40,039 bases of DNA. It comes from SAR116 cluster bacterium AG-426-I14. GTDB taxonomy: Bacteria; Pseudomonadota; Alphaproteobacteria; Puniceispirillales; Marisalimonadaceae. Numbering within the stretch: position 1 is the stretch's first letter; each line of letters starts with the position of its first letter. The position numbers were made by a program, and so were the translations under genes. The notes beneath the pieces are model-generated. The model worked only from the letters and a program-made list of their open reading frames with translations. It was not told the DNA's origin and made no database searches. This document shows positions 1-8,014 of this stretch, one piece after another. The stretch lies in contig QCNS01000015.1 of NCBI GenBank assembly GCA_003210055.1, positions 1-40,039 on the forward strand. The letters run 5' to 3'.

Positions 1-933
1 GTTTCTTTCAAAACTCTCTGCATAGTTTCCAACTTGACTTATAACGTTTACAGCCCAGTCAGGTGAAAGTCCTAGTTTTGATAGACCTTGAAGAGGATCT
101 TTACCAAGCAAACGATTGATTTCTTTATCTTTATTGTCTTGGCCAGCTAATTTCTTCACGTTTTTGGAAGTTATACCTTTTTCCTCACCAGCCATCATAG
201 CCCTTAAAACCCAAGATACAATATCTGCCCACTGGTCATCACCATGTCTTACAACTGGCCCTAAAGGCTCTTTAGATACTATTTCAGGTAAAACCATATG
301 TGCATCTGGATTATCAAAACTCATTTTTGTAGCATATAATCCTGAGGCATCTGTAGTGTAAACATCACATCTACCTGCTTTGTATAGTTCTTGTGCCTCA
401 GCATTTGTTTCAATAGGAACAGGGTTATACTTCATGTTATTACCTGCAAAAAACTCTGCAAGATTAAGCTCAGTTGTTGTTCCAGTTTGAATACATACTG
501 ATGCTCCATCTAGTTCTTTTGCAGATTTAACGCCCAACTTTTTAGGAACCATAAACCCTTGTCCATCATAATAGTTAACGCCTATGAAAGTTTGTGCTAA
601 ATCTACATCTCTTGAAAATGTCCAAGTTGTATTTCTAGATAATATTTCACCTTCGCCAGCAGCTAACTTAGTAAATCTAGTTTTACCTGTTGCTGTAGTG
701 TATGAAACTTTCTCAGCATCACCAAGAACTGCAGCTGCAACAGCTTTACAGAAATCGACGTCAAAACCTTGCCATTTACCTTTGTCATCAGGTGCAGCAA
801 ATCCCGCTAAACCAGTATTAATAATACAATTTAGCTTTCCTCTTGCTCTAACATCGTCAAGAGTGCCTGCTAGAACTGATCCAGCAGCCATAACTCCAGC
901 AACAGTAGTTGCTAAAAGCATTTTTAATTTCAT
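1..933 (-). CDS. aapJ: General L-amino-acid ABC transporter, periplasmic binding protein (C-terminus off the window)
   Basis: Reading leftward from ATG at 933 gives 311 codons with no stop before the window edge, so the C-terminus is missing (the family is about 340 residues). A signal peptide is visible (MKLKMLLATTVAGVMAAG, probable cleavage after VLA). It is followed by GKLNCIINTGLAGF, a SRNTTW motif and YYDGQGFMV, all typical of AapJ/BztA, the solute-binding component of the broad-specificity amino-acid importer that works with AapQMP. A clear purine-rich Shine-Dalgarno (GGAGAG) precedes the ATG. The permease and ATPase genes would be expected beyond the left edge. The gene is divergent from the beta-lyase at 1057, sharing a 123-bp promoter region. 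Confidence 0.93.
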   Translation of the reverse strand, partial: MKLKMLLATTVAGVMAAGSVLAGTLDDVRARGKLNCIINTGLAGFAAPDDKGKWQGFDVDFCKAVAAAVLGDAEKVSYTTATGKTRFTKLAAGEGEILSRNTTWTFSRDVDLAQTFIGVNYYDGQGFMVPKKLGVKSAKELDGASVCIQTGTTTELNLAEFFAGNNMKYNPVPIETNAEAQELYKAGRCDVYTTDASGLYATKMSFDNPDAHMVLPEIVSKEPLGPVVRHGDDQWADIVSWVLRAMMAGEEKGITSKNVKKLAGQDNKDKEINRLLGKDPLQGLSKLGLSPDWAVNVISQVGNYAESFERN

Positions 934-1056
934 TTATCTCTCCACTAAATTTTTCATGACAATTCATGAATTAATGGTTAATTTTGTACTTATATTAATA
1001 ATAGTTTCAAGAAAAAAGTGAAAAAAGTTAAAAATTTAAACTAAAATGTTTTTTAT

Positions 1057-2250
1057 ATGACAAAAAAAAATAAAAAAACTTACAAAATTGAAACCTTGAC
1101 TTCCCACTCAGGGCTAAATCCTAATGATAACTATGGGATTGTAAATCCACCAGTTTATCATGCAAGTACAATTCTTTCACCAACAATGAAAGATTATAAA
1201 AGGAAGAAAAATAAAAAATATACTTATGGTAGAAACGGTACTCCTACAACAGAATCACTAGAATATGCAATAGCAAAAATCTATGATGCTAAAGGTGCAG
1301 TTTTAGCCCCATCAGGCATGGGAGCAATTACTAACAGCTTGATGGCTGTTCTTAAAAGTAATGATCATGCTTTATTTCCAGATTGTGTTTACGGTTCAGC
1401 AAGAAGATTTGTTATTGAAGAATTTCCTAGACTCAACATTCAGTTTGATTTTTATAATCAAAGAGACCTAAAAGACATGCAAAAGAAAATTAGAAAAAAT
1501 ACAAAAGTGCTATATATAGAAAGTCCAGGAACGTATACTTTTGAAATAATCGATATTAAAAAAGTAGTTGAAATTGCAAAAAATAAAAAAATAATTACGA
1601 TAATAGATAATACTTGGGGAACTGCTCTGTATTTTAATGCTATTAAATATGGTGTAGATATTGTTTGTGAAGCAATTACTAAATACATTGGAGGTCATTC
1701 TGATGTTATGCTAGGTGTTTCTATTTCAGATAAAAAATACCTTTCAAGTATAAAAAGATGGCGATTAAACTCAGGACAATCTGTTGGGCCAGATGATGTT
1801 TTTCTAGCATTAAGGGGTTTAAGAACTTTACCATTAAGACTTGAGAAATCTTATGAAAATTCAAAAATAATTGCATCTTTTTTTTCGAGACTTAAAGAAA
1901 TTAAAAATGTATTTCATCCTGCTTTAAATACTCATCCTGATCACGATTTATGGAAAAAAGATTTCAATGGAGCATCTGGTATTTTTGGGGTAGAATTCAA
2001 AAATAATGTCTCGGAGCAAGCAGTAGAATATTTTGCTGATTGTTGTATTCTTTTTGGAAAAGGTGCATCTTGGGGAGGGTTTGAAAGTTTAATGACTATG
2101 ATGGACTTAAAGCCAAATAGATGCCTTTCAAATAGCTATTTACCTGATGGACCTTATTTAAGAATTTATGTTGGTTTAGAAAACATTGAAGATTTAAAAA
2201 ATGATTTAGAAAATGCTATTAATAAAATGAGAAAAAAGTATAGAATTTAA
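1057..2250 (+). CDS. metC: Cystathionine beta-lyase (PLP, Cys/Met metabolism)
   Basis: A 397-residue Cys/Met-metabolism PLP enzyme of fold type I. The phosphate-cup motif YGR is at residues 57-59, SGMG at 86-89, the PLP-binding Asp184 lies in IIDNTW, and the Schiff-base Lys209 lies in AITKYIGGHSD. The pattern (TPTTESLE, IDNTWGTALYF, SWGGFESL) fits cystathionine beta-lyase, which cleaves cystathionine to homocysteine, pyruvate and ammonia. Related gamma-synthases/lyases cannot be fully excluded from sequence alone. The start has no obvious Shine-Dalgarno. The gene ends 5 bp from the convergent dioxygenase gene. Confidence 0.88.
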   Translation: MTKKNKKTYKIETLTSHSGLNPNDNYGIVNPPVYHASTILSPTMKDYKRKKNKKYTYGRNGTPTTESLEYAIAKIYDAKGAVLAPSGMGAITNSLMAVLKSNDHALFPDCVYGSARRFVIEEFPRLNIQFDFYNQRDLKDMQKKIRKNTKVLYIESPGTYTFEIIDIKKVVEIAKNKKIITIIDNTWGTALYFNAIKYGVDIVCEAITKYIGGHSDVMLGVSISDKKYLSSIKRWRLNSGQSVGPDDVFLALRGLRTLPLRLEKSYENSKIIASFFSRLKEIKNVFHPALNTHPDHDLWKKDFNGASGIFGVEFKNNVSEQAVEYFADCCILFGKGASWGGFESLMTMMDLKPNRCLSNSYLPDGPYLRIYVGLENIEDLKNDLENAINKMRKKYRI

Positions 2251-2255
2251 CTAAG

Positions 2256-3140
2256 TCAAATTAACTTTTCTTCACCAAGAACTGTTGTTCTTCTCATATC
2301 TCTGAATCGTTTAGTGTCATCAAATGCTCTTACCCTATGCATAGTTTGCCTGTTATCCCACATAACAAGATCATTTTGATTCCACTTATGTTTATATACA
2401 AATTGTGTTTTAGTAGAAAATTCTATTAAATCATCAATAAAGCACATTGAGTCAGGTCTTAACCAGTCTCTTATTTTCCCAATATGACTAGAAAGAAAAA
2501 GTAATTTTCTGTTTGTCATAGGAATTATTCTTAAAAGAGGTTGTTCAACAGGTATAAAATTTTTTATTTCATCAGGCCCAAGTTCTTTAACCATATCAAA
2601 ACCTAATCTTTGTCTTGAGTAAATTAGGGAATGTTCACAAATTAATTCGCTGACTTTATTTTTCATTTCTAAACTTAAACTATCATATGCTGCCCTCATA
2701 TCAGCAAACTCTGTATTACCCTCATTTTTTGTAACGGTCTTACCTGATAGAATTGAATATTTTGCAGGAATTGATTTAAAAGAACTATCTGAATGCCACA
2801 ATCTATTCCCAAGATTAAATATCCTTCTAGGATCATCTCTTTTAAATAATTGAGAATTCTTATCTATATTTGAAACATCTGCTAATTCAGAAGATAATCG
2901 TCTGTCTTTAGGTTTAGTTATATTTGATTTTGAACCTGACTCTTCAATTTTACCAAATAACTTTGTAAATTCCACTTGTTGTTTATCAGAGATTAGTTGG
3001 TTTGGAAAAATCAGAACTGCAAACTTATTGATAAGCTCATCTATCTTTAGTGCAAGTTCTTTTGAAATGTTTTTAGAAAGATCAATTTCAGAAATATAGG
3101 CGACAAAATCACTATTTTTTTTTAGAGGTTTTACGACCAT
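2256..3140 (-). CDS. TauD/TfdA-family 2-oxoglutarate-dependent dioxygenase
   Basis: A 294-residue protein of normal TauD/TfdA length. The Fe(II) ligands are visible as His116-x-Asp118 in LWHSDSS and the distal His268 in NRQTMHRV. The 2-oxoglutarate-binding Arg lies in RFRDMRRTTVLGE near residues 280-284. The family hydroxylates substrates such as taurine, alkylsulfonates or aryloxyacetates; the substrate here is not determinable. It is the first of four Fe(II)/2OG oxygenases in the window. The gene is monocistronic, convergent with metC and divergent from the secreted protein at 3193. Confidence 0.88.
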   Translation of the reverse strand: MVVKPLKKNSDFVAYISEIDLSKNISKELALKIDELINKFAVLIFPNQLISDKQQVEFTKLFGKIEESGSKSNITKPKDRRLSSELADVSNIDKNSQLFKRDDPRRIFNLGNRLWHSDSSFKSIPAKYSILSGKTVTKNEGNTEFADMRAAYDSLSLEMKNKVSELICEHSLIYSRQRLGFDMVKELGPDEIKNFIPVEQPLLRIIPMTNRKLLFLSSHIGKIRDWLRPDSMCFIDDLIEFSTKTQFVYKHKWNQNDLVMWDNRQTMHRVRAFDDTKRFRDMRRTTVLGEEKLI

Positions 3141-3192
3141 AATTTAACCACAATTTAGTTTATTTATTTGAATAGTAATACTTCTCGTAATC

Positions 3193-3663
3193 ATGCAATT
3201 ATATCTTATAACATTTTTACTTATCATACAATTTGCAAACTTGTCTTATTCTGATGTGTCAAAAAACCTTGAGGGTTATTGGTTCCAATGCGAATTTTCA
3301 GGAAAAAAGACTTCCCCTGATGATAATTGCAAGATGTTGGACAATGATGGCTTTAAATTTGAAAAAAATAATGTGATACATATAAAAAATACTGAGAGTA
3401 AAGAAAAAAAATGTAAAAAAAATAAAATTGGTCAATGTTTTAAATTCGACACTAAATCAATTGTTGTAAAGTTTGGTAGAAAAGATAAAATAAATGTTGA
3501 AAAAGATAATTTAATATTATCTTTTTTAGGTTGTGATCAGAAATATAAGTTAATATATAATAAAAATTACTTAGAAGCTGTTCCAGATAAAAAAAAATGC
3601 TTTTGGGCTGGAGAAAAACATTTCTTTTTAAGGAAATATATTGGTAAAATTTTAAAGAATTAA
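3193..3663 (+). CDS. Small secreted cysteine-containing protein, function unknown
   Basis: A 156-residue protein with an N-terminal signal peptide (hydrophobic ITFLLIIQFANLSYS) followed by a Lys-rich mature domain containing several cysteines (FQCEF, DDNCKM, KKCKK, QCFKF, LGCDQ, KKCFW), suggesting disulfides in the periplasm. I recognise no family. It is the first gene of a tight rightward run (gap of 6 bp, then an overlap) with two further envelope proteins, so the three probably act together at the cell envelope. Confidence 0.6.
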   Translation: MQLYLITFLLIIQFANLSYSDVSKNLEGYWFQCEFSGKKTSPDDNCKMLDNDGFKFEKNNVIHIKNTESKEKKCKKNKIGQCFKFDTKSIVVKFGRKDKINVEKDNLILSFLGCDQKYKLIYNKNYLEAVPDKKKCFWAGEKHFFLRKYIGKILKN

Positions 3664-3669
3664 TAGTTA

Positions 3670-4137
3670 ATGAGAATAAATCCTAAAAATTTATTAAAAG
3701 CTGGAATTTTTTTTATTTTTTTATTAATTATTATAATTATTTTTCATGTAGTTGTAGGGTTTCTCGGTATTAATTACCTTTTAAAAAATATAGGTTTTCA
3801 AGACTTTTCTATACTTATCTCAGTTTTATTATCTTTACTATGTGTATATTTTAAAATTTTTCTTCCCTTATCAATTGGAACTTTTTTCGGAATAGTTTAT
3901 GTATTAGAATGGCATTGGATCTTTGCTATTTTAATAACTTTGCCTGGATTATTTTTTCTTTTCCCAAAAAAAATTAATTCAACTTTTAATTTTAAAACCT
4001 TTAATAATTATTATAAATCGAATAGTAACTATGATAATTTTAGTAATGATAAAGAAAGTGTAAAAACTAATGTTAAAAATTCAGATATAATAGATGGTGA
4101 ATATAAAGTTATAAATGACGAAAATGAAAAAAAGTAA
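3670..4137 (+). CDS. Small integral membrane protein with charged C-terminal tail
   Basis: 155 residues. The N-terminal two-thirds has about three hydrophobic segments (roughly residues 12-35, 44-70, 78-96). An Asn/Ser/Lys-rich cytoplasmic-type tail follows, ending in DIIDGEYKVINDENEKK. A tail ending in an acidic I-[ID]-[DE]-GEY motif recurs in small membrane proteins of AT-rich marine alphaproteobacteria, from my recollection. No function can be assigned. It overlaps the next gene by up to 23 bp, indicating translational coupling. Confidence 0.6.
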   Translation: MRINPKNLLKAGIFFIFLLIIIIIFHVVVGFLGINYLLKNIGFQDFSILISVLLSLLCVYFKIFLPLSIGTFFGIVYVLEWHWIFAILITLPGLFFLFPKKINSTFNFKTFNNYYKSNSNYDNFSNDKESVKTNVKNSDIIDGEYKVINDENEKK

Positions 4138-4561
4138 ACTTAAATTTTTTAATATAATGTTTTATATTTTATTAATGTTCTTCAATTTAATTACTAATAA
4201 TAAAAACGTATCAGCTAATGAAGTATCACTTCCAAATTTTGGTTTTATTTGTAAAGATCTAAAAAAAACTAAATCAAAATTTGAATTTATTTTCTCAAGA
4301 AATGCGAATGATACTGAAGATATAGTCTTTAGAAGAATTGATGGAAAATTTCAATATATAGGTAGTGTGCTTGCAACAAAAAGTGGTTCTTACGTTTTGT
4401 GGGAAGATAAAATTTTTTTTAGAACAACAGACTTCGCCTGGATACTTGATAAAGTCACATCAATTTTAACCCCTCTTATTCTAAGTGTAGGTAATAAACT
4501 AGAAAGTCTTGATAAAATACCAGAAAAAATGACTTGTAATAGTAGAAGTATCTATCATTAA
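4115..4561 (+). CDS. Small exported protein, function unknown
   Basis: 148 residues with a signal-anchor or signal peptide (KFFNIMFYILLMFFNLI, then NKNVSANEV). The mature part has two cysteines (FICKD and MTCNS near the ends) and no recognised motif. The start could be ATG 4115 or, equally well, ATG 4124; both overlap the upstream membrane-protein gene. It is the last gene of the 3193-4561 run and is followed by tRNA-Arg, which probably has its own promoter in the AT-rich gap. Confidence 0.55.
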   Translation: MTKMKKSKLKFFNIMFYILLMFFNLITNNKNVSANEVSLPNFGFICKDLKKTKSKFEFIFSRNANDTEDIVFRRIDGKFQYIGSVLATKSGSYVLWEDKIFFRTTDFAWILDKVTSILTPLILSVGNKLESLDKIPEKMTCNSRSIYH

Positions 4562-4619
4562 AAAAGAAATATTAAATTAAACTTCAAATTTAAAATAATT
4601 ATTATATATTACAGACAGT

Positions 4620-4696
4620 GGACGCGTAGCTCAGCTGGATAGAGCAACTGCCTTCTAAGCAGTAGGTCGCAGGTTCGAATCCTGCCGCGTTCACCA
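4620..4696 (+). tRNA. tRNA-Arg (anticodon TCT)
   Basis: A 77-nt cloverleaf with the CCA end encoded. The acceptor stem GGACGCG pairs with CGCGTTC (one G-T). The D arm starts GCTCAGCTGGATAGAGC. The anticodon stem ACTGC/GCAGT carries loop CTTCTAA with anticodon TCT, and the T arm contains GGTTCGAATCC. It reads AGA codons, which are abundant in this AT-rich genome. It lies head-on to the complex I accessory gene, and no integrase remnant sits beside it. Confidence 0.97.
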
Positions 4697-4711
4697 CAAC
4701 TTAAATATCAA

Positions 4712-5032
4712 TCAATGTGTCCATTGACCCTTGCGTTTAAAATCAAAGTTGGAAGCATATGATTTTGGTTTAATTGATTTTTTGATTTCTTTTAAAACTC
4801 TGTAAGAAATATTATTATTATCTGCATATTCTTTTGCTTCATCTAGTGTTGCAAATTTCAGAACAACTTGTTTTGAAGTGTCTTCACTTCCGACCCACCC
4901 CATTAATGGGTCTAAATTCAAAGGTGAAACCTGTAAAAACTTTAATTCCCAAAAATCTTTTACAGCGTAGCCTGATTGCATGGCATTTTTTGTAGGTTTA
5001 TAAATTATAGCTTTGGTTCTAGAATTTGTCAT
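4712..5032 (-). CDS. Complex I accessory subunit, NDUFS4/ETC_C1 family
   Basis: 106 residues matching the ETC complex I conserved-region family (NDUFS4, the 18-kDa subunit). It shows KAIIYKPTKNAMQSG near the N-terminus, then the WELKF, PLMGWVGSEDT, FATLDEAKEYA and YRVLK blocks. In alphaproteobacteria and mitochondria this protein stabilises the NADH-oxidising module of respiratory complex I. It is short but complete. The gene is monocistronic and convergent with tRNA-Arg, with the stop 15 bp past the tRNA. Confidence 0.88.
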   Translation of the reverse strand: MTNSRTKAIIYKPTKNAMQSGYAVKDFWELKFLQVSPLNLDPLMGWVGSEDTSKQVVLKFATLDEAKEYADNNNISYRVLKEIKKSIKPKSYASNFDFKRKGQWTH

Positions 5033-5073
5033 ATAACCTAATATATAAATTTCTTAAATGTTTTCAACTTTTA

Positions 5074-5838
5074 CTATCCATTAATTGAGTACCCGCCATC
5101 TACTGGTATAGTCGCTCCAGTAATAAAGTCTGACGCCCTACATGCTAAAAAAACAGCAGCACCTCCTAAATCTTTTGGTTTTCCCCAATGTCCTACTGGG
5201 GTTCTCTCTTTCACTCTTTTTTCTAACTCTGGTATATCCTGTCTTGCTTTTCTAGTCATTTCTGTATCTATGTATCCAGGCAAAATTGCATTCACTTGAA
5301 TGTTATCTTTAGCCCAAGCATTAGCTAAACTTTTAGTCAATTGAACTACACCTCCTTTACTGGCTGCATAAGCACTACCTACCGGAGATGCAAATATGGA
5401 ATGCATTGAACCGATATTAATAATTTTCCCTCTACCATTTGCAGAAAATGCTGAAAAACAAGCTTTTGAACAAATAAACATACTTATTAGATTAGTATTG
5501 ATAATGGATGTCCATTCTTTTAAGTCATAATTTTCTGGTCTTTTCCTAATATTTGTACCGGCATTATTTACTAATATATCAATTTTACCATAGGTTTCTT
5601 TAGCTCTATCTATCAAATCATTACATGAATTTTCATCATTTACATCAACTTCAAAAGCAGCTGAAAATATATTTTTTTCTTTTAATAAATTCAGAGAATT
5701 ATTATTTTTTTCTTTATTTCTACCAGCTATTACTACTGTCGCACCATTTTCACCAAGAGCTTCAGCCATAGCAAAACCAATACCACCATTACCACCTGTA
5801 ATAATAGCTACTTGACCCTCTAAACTAAATAACGACAT
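5074..5838 (-). CDS. Short-chain dehydrogenase/reductase (KduD/gluconate 5-dehydrogenase-like)
   Basis: A 254-residue classical SDR. The cofactor motif TGGNGGIG is at 14-21, NNAG at 91-94, and the catalytic tetrad includes Ser144, Tyr157 and Lys161 (AYAASKGG). The C-terminal PVDGGYSING is typical of 3-oxoacyl-reductase-like and 2-deoxy-gluconate/gluconate 5-dehydrogenase enzymes. The HSIFASPVGSAYAASKGG stretch favours a KduD/gluconate-dehydrogenase-like sugar-acid oxidoreductase, but the substrate is inferred. Normal length, no partner gene adjacent. Confidence 0.85.
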   Translation of the reverse strand: MSLFSLEGQVAIITGGNGGIGFAMAEALGENGATVVIAGRNKEKNNNSLNLLKEKNIFSAAFEVDVNDENSCNDLIDRAKETYGKIDILVNNAGTNIRKRPENYDLKEWTSIINTNLISMFICSKACFSAFSANGRGKIINIGSMHSIFASPVGSAYAASKGGVVQLTKSLANAWAKDNIQVNAILPGYIDTEMTRKARQDIPELEKRVKERTPVGHWGKPKDLGGAAVFLACRASDFITGATIPVDGGYSING

Positions 5839-5899
5839 ATCAATACTCCCAAATTAAACATCTACTTTTATTAAATTAATTTTTTTCATCCTTTTTTAA

Positions 5900-6184
5900 T
5901 TATTTTGCATATAAATCTATAATTGTCTTCAAATTTTCAAACTTCAACTTAATGTCTAATAATTTATTTTTTAGTTTTGAATTTTCAATTTTTAAATTTT
6001 TTATTTTTAATTTCATCATACTTTCAGTAACAGAACTTTTTTGTTTATTTTGTTTGCTGTGAGCTAAACAGGTATTATAGATTGTAATTTCTTTAGGTGT
6101 TGTTCCAGTTAAAATACATTCATGGGCTTTGACATTGAAATTGAATAATATTATTAATAACAAAGAATAGATGATATATTTCAT
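5900..6184 (-). CDS. Small secreted coiled-coil protein, function unknown
   Basis: 94 residues. A signal peptide (IIYSLLLIILFNFNVKA, cleavage before HECIL) is followed by two cysteines (ECIL and NTCLA) and a C-terminal Leu/Ile/Lys heptad-like stretch from about residue 58 to 90 that should form a coiled coil. I recognise no family. It stands alone, divergent from Hsp20 with about 60 bp between them. Confidence 0.55.
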   Translation of the reverse strand: MKYIIYSLLLIILFNFNVKAHECILTGTTPKEITIYNTCLAHSKQNKQKSSVTESMMKLKIKNLKIENSKLKNKLLDIKLKFENLKTIIDLYAK

Positions 6185-6243
6185 TTTGTTTGACCTAATT
6201 ATTTATAGAATTTAATTAATTAAATTAAAAGAGTAAATCAAGA

Positions 6244-6657
6244 ATGAGTATTTTACCAACACCTTTTTTAAAGTCATTTGTCGGATTTGATGAGTTATTT
6301 GATGAATTAAGTAAACTTTCTGATCAAAAACCTAATTCATATCCAGCTTATGATATAATTAAGTGTGATGATCAAAATTATGAGATTAAAATAGCTATAG
6401 CAGGATTCGAACAAAATGACTTAGAAGTTATTTTAGAAAATGATTTTTTATCTGTTCGAGGTAAAAAAAACATACATGAAAATACTAAAGAAATTTTACA
6501 CAAAGGTATTGCAACAAGGTCTTTTGAAAAAAGATTTACGCTTGGACCAACAATAGAAATAGTGGATGCCATTTTAAAAGATGGTATTTTGTCTATTAAA
6601 CTTTTTAAAAATCAATCAAAAAAAATTTTAAAAAAAATTGAAATTAAAAAGATATAA
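6244..6657 (+). CDS. Small heat-shock protein Hsp20 (IbpA-like)
   Basis: 137 residues, typical for alphaproteobacterial Hsp20. An N-terminal FDELFDELSKL region precedes an alpha-crystallin domain from about residue 36 (YPAYDIIKCDDQNYEIKIAI). The domain contains GFEQNDLEV, LSVRGKK, GIATRSFEKRFTL and the closing GILSIKLF. It is an ATP-independent holdase for unfolded cytosolic proteins. The C-terminal I-x-I motif is only loosely present (KIEIKKI). Stress induction would be expected; no CIRCE or sigma-32 box was identified with confidence. Confidence 0.9.
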   Translation: MSILPTPFLKSFVGFDELFDELSKLSDQKPNSYPAYDIIKCDDQNYEIKIAIAGFEQNDLEVILENDFLSVRGKKNIHENTKEILHKGIATRSFEKRFTLGPTIEIVDAILKDGILSIKLFKNQSKKILKKIEIKKI

Positions 6658-6659
6658 AA

Positions 6660-7442
6660 TCATTTTGAAAACAAATATTCTGCATAACCCTGATGTTTTC
6701 CAGATTTTCTTGTGGCCTCTTCAACTTGCTTTTTATCAAACTTAAACCCATTTTTTTGTAAAACTGATATTATTTCTAAATCTTCCTCTCTATTTCTATT
6801 AATTTCTATAAGTACTGATTGTAATTTTGTACTTTTCAAAAGTGATTTAGCGTTCTTTATTATTAAATTTTCTATACCATCAACGTCAATTTTCAAATAT
6901 TGTGGGATAGGAAATTTCCATTCTGTAACAATTTTGTCTAAGGAAGTTTTAAATATACCCTGATTGATTTTATAATCTAAATCATTTAAATTATGATCCA
7001 ACTTTTGATCTATCATATGATGAGATGTACCAATTCTAAAATCACTTAGAAAAAGTGATGTGAAATCCGATTTATCACCTATTGCTATAGGAAAGGCTTT
7101 GACTTTATCAATTAAATTATTAGAAATTATATTTTCCATTAAAATTTGAAAGTTATTAGACTCTGGCTCAAAACTATAGACTTTAACATTAGAAACTTTT
7201 GCAGAAAAAATACTATACATGCCAACATTTGCTCCAATATCAAAAAAAATATTGTTTTTTTTAAAACTTCTTATCCATTGAATTGTAATTGGCTCTTTAG
7301 TAAATAAAGTTTGTGCTCTCCACAACGTTGTTTGATTTTTTATATTATATATCAATGTTTTGCTAGACAACTTATCTTCGATAGTAACGTTAAGAACGTT
7401 TTCTTTTTGTTTAATCCTTTTTTGAAATTCTTCTAAATTCAT
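6660..7442 (-). CDS. FkbM-family SAM methyltransferase
   Basis: 260 residues. The SAM-binding motif I is FFDIGANVGMYS at residues 67-77, followed by the motif II acid in YSFEPESNNF (Glu92). The downstream PQYLKIDVDGIENLII block is diagnostic of FkbM-type methyltransferases. These O-methylate sugars or small molecules, often in surface-polysaccharide or natural-product clusters. It is the last gene of a leftward three-gene operon with a 2OG oxygenase and a PhyH dioxygenase (gaps of 17 and 3 bp), suggesting modification of one shared substrate. Substrate unknown. Confidence 0.85.
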   Translation of the reverse strand: MNLEEFQKRIKQKENVLNVTIEDKLSSKTLIYNIKNQTTLWRAQTLFTKEPITIQWIRSFKKNNIFFDIGANVGMYSIFSAKVSNVKVYSFEPESNNFQILMENIISNNLIDKVKAFPIAIGDKSDFTSLFLSDFRIGTSHHMIDQKLDHNLNDLDYKINQGIFKTSLDKIVTEWKFPIPQYLKIDVDGIENLIIKNAKSLLKSTKLQSVLIEINRNREEDLEIISVLQKNGFKFDKKQVEEATRKSGKHQGYAEYLFSK

Positions 7443-7459
7443 GAGTAAACTAAAATTGT

Positions 7460-8011
7460 CTATACATCAGATCTTACATTTACTACAAGTGCATACCTAG
7501 TTGATTTACCATCTCCTTGATAAGAATGCCATGTGATGCCCTCTTCTCTGGCAAAAATAAGAGCCCTGTTTTGCAACCATTTAATTTCAGTTTTGTTAGA
7601 TCCAATATTATCTGAATATAAAATTGTTCCAATATTTTCTTTGGGATATAAGTAAATAACTACACTTAATAATTTATTAGGACTGTCTTCATGAATTTGA
7701 TATTTATAATTTTTTCCAGTCCAAACTAAGTTCAACTCTAACCATTTAGCTAGTTTAAGACGTTCAGGAGCTAACTTTTCCAAGTAAGAGACTAATTTTG
7801 TTCTATAATTATTATAAAATAGTATTAAATAATTTTTACTTAAATTACCTTCAACATTTCCATCTAACCAAATCTTATTTTTACTAATTCCTAAACCATC
7901 ATCCTTAACATTTTGATTATAAAAATTTAAAAAGAAGTTAAAATCTTTGTCTTTTAAGAAATCATCTTCAATAATATGTGGCCATGTAATTGGCATATAT
8001 TTTTTCTCCAA
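7460..8011 (-). CDS. 2OG-Fe(II) oxygenase, prolyl-hydroxylase-like fold
   Basis: 183 residues. The iron-binding facial triad is readable: His107-x-Asp109 in YQIHEDS and His162 in ITWHSYQGDG, with Arg172 (STRYALVVN) as the 2-oxoglutarate ligand. The spacing and the LSVVIYLYPKENIGT strand fit the P4H/2OG-FeII_Oxy class. The gene is the middle of the leftward PhyH - oxygenase - FkbM operon, separated from PhyH by 3 bp. Substrate not determinable. Confidence 0.75.
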   Translation of the reverse strand: MEKKYMPITWPHIIEDDFLKDKDFNFFLNFYNQNVKDDGLGISKNKIWLDGNVEGNLSKNYLILFYNNYRTKLVSYLEKLAPERLKLAKWLELNLVWTGKNYKYQIHEDSPNKLLSVVIYLYPKENIGTILYSDNIGSNKTEIKWLQNRALIFAREEGITWHSYQGDGKSTRYALVVNVRSDV

Positions 8012-8014
8012 AAA

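Noticed and set aside
584-1021. Open frame on the plus strand opposite aapJ
   Set aside because: It lies on the strand opposite a well-supported binding protein gene, has no ribosome site and no recognisable domain; a shadow frame.
4620-4696. tRNA-Arg as the attachment site of the integrative element
   Set aside because: No integrase or duplicated tRNA end is nearby, and the flanking genes are typical chromosomal ones; the element lies 24 kb away.
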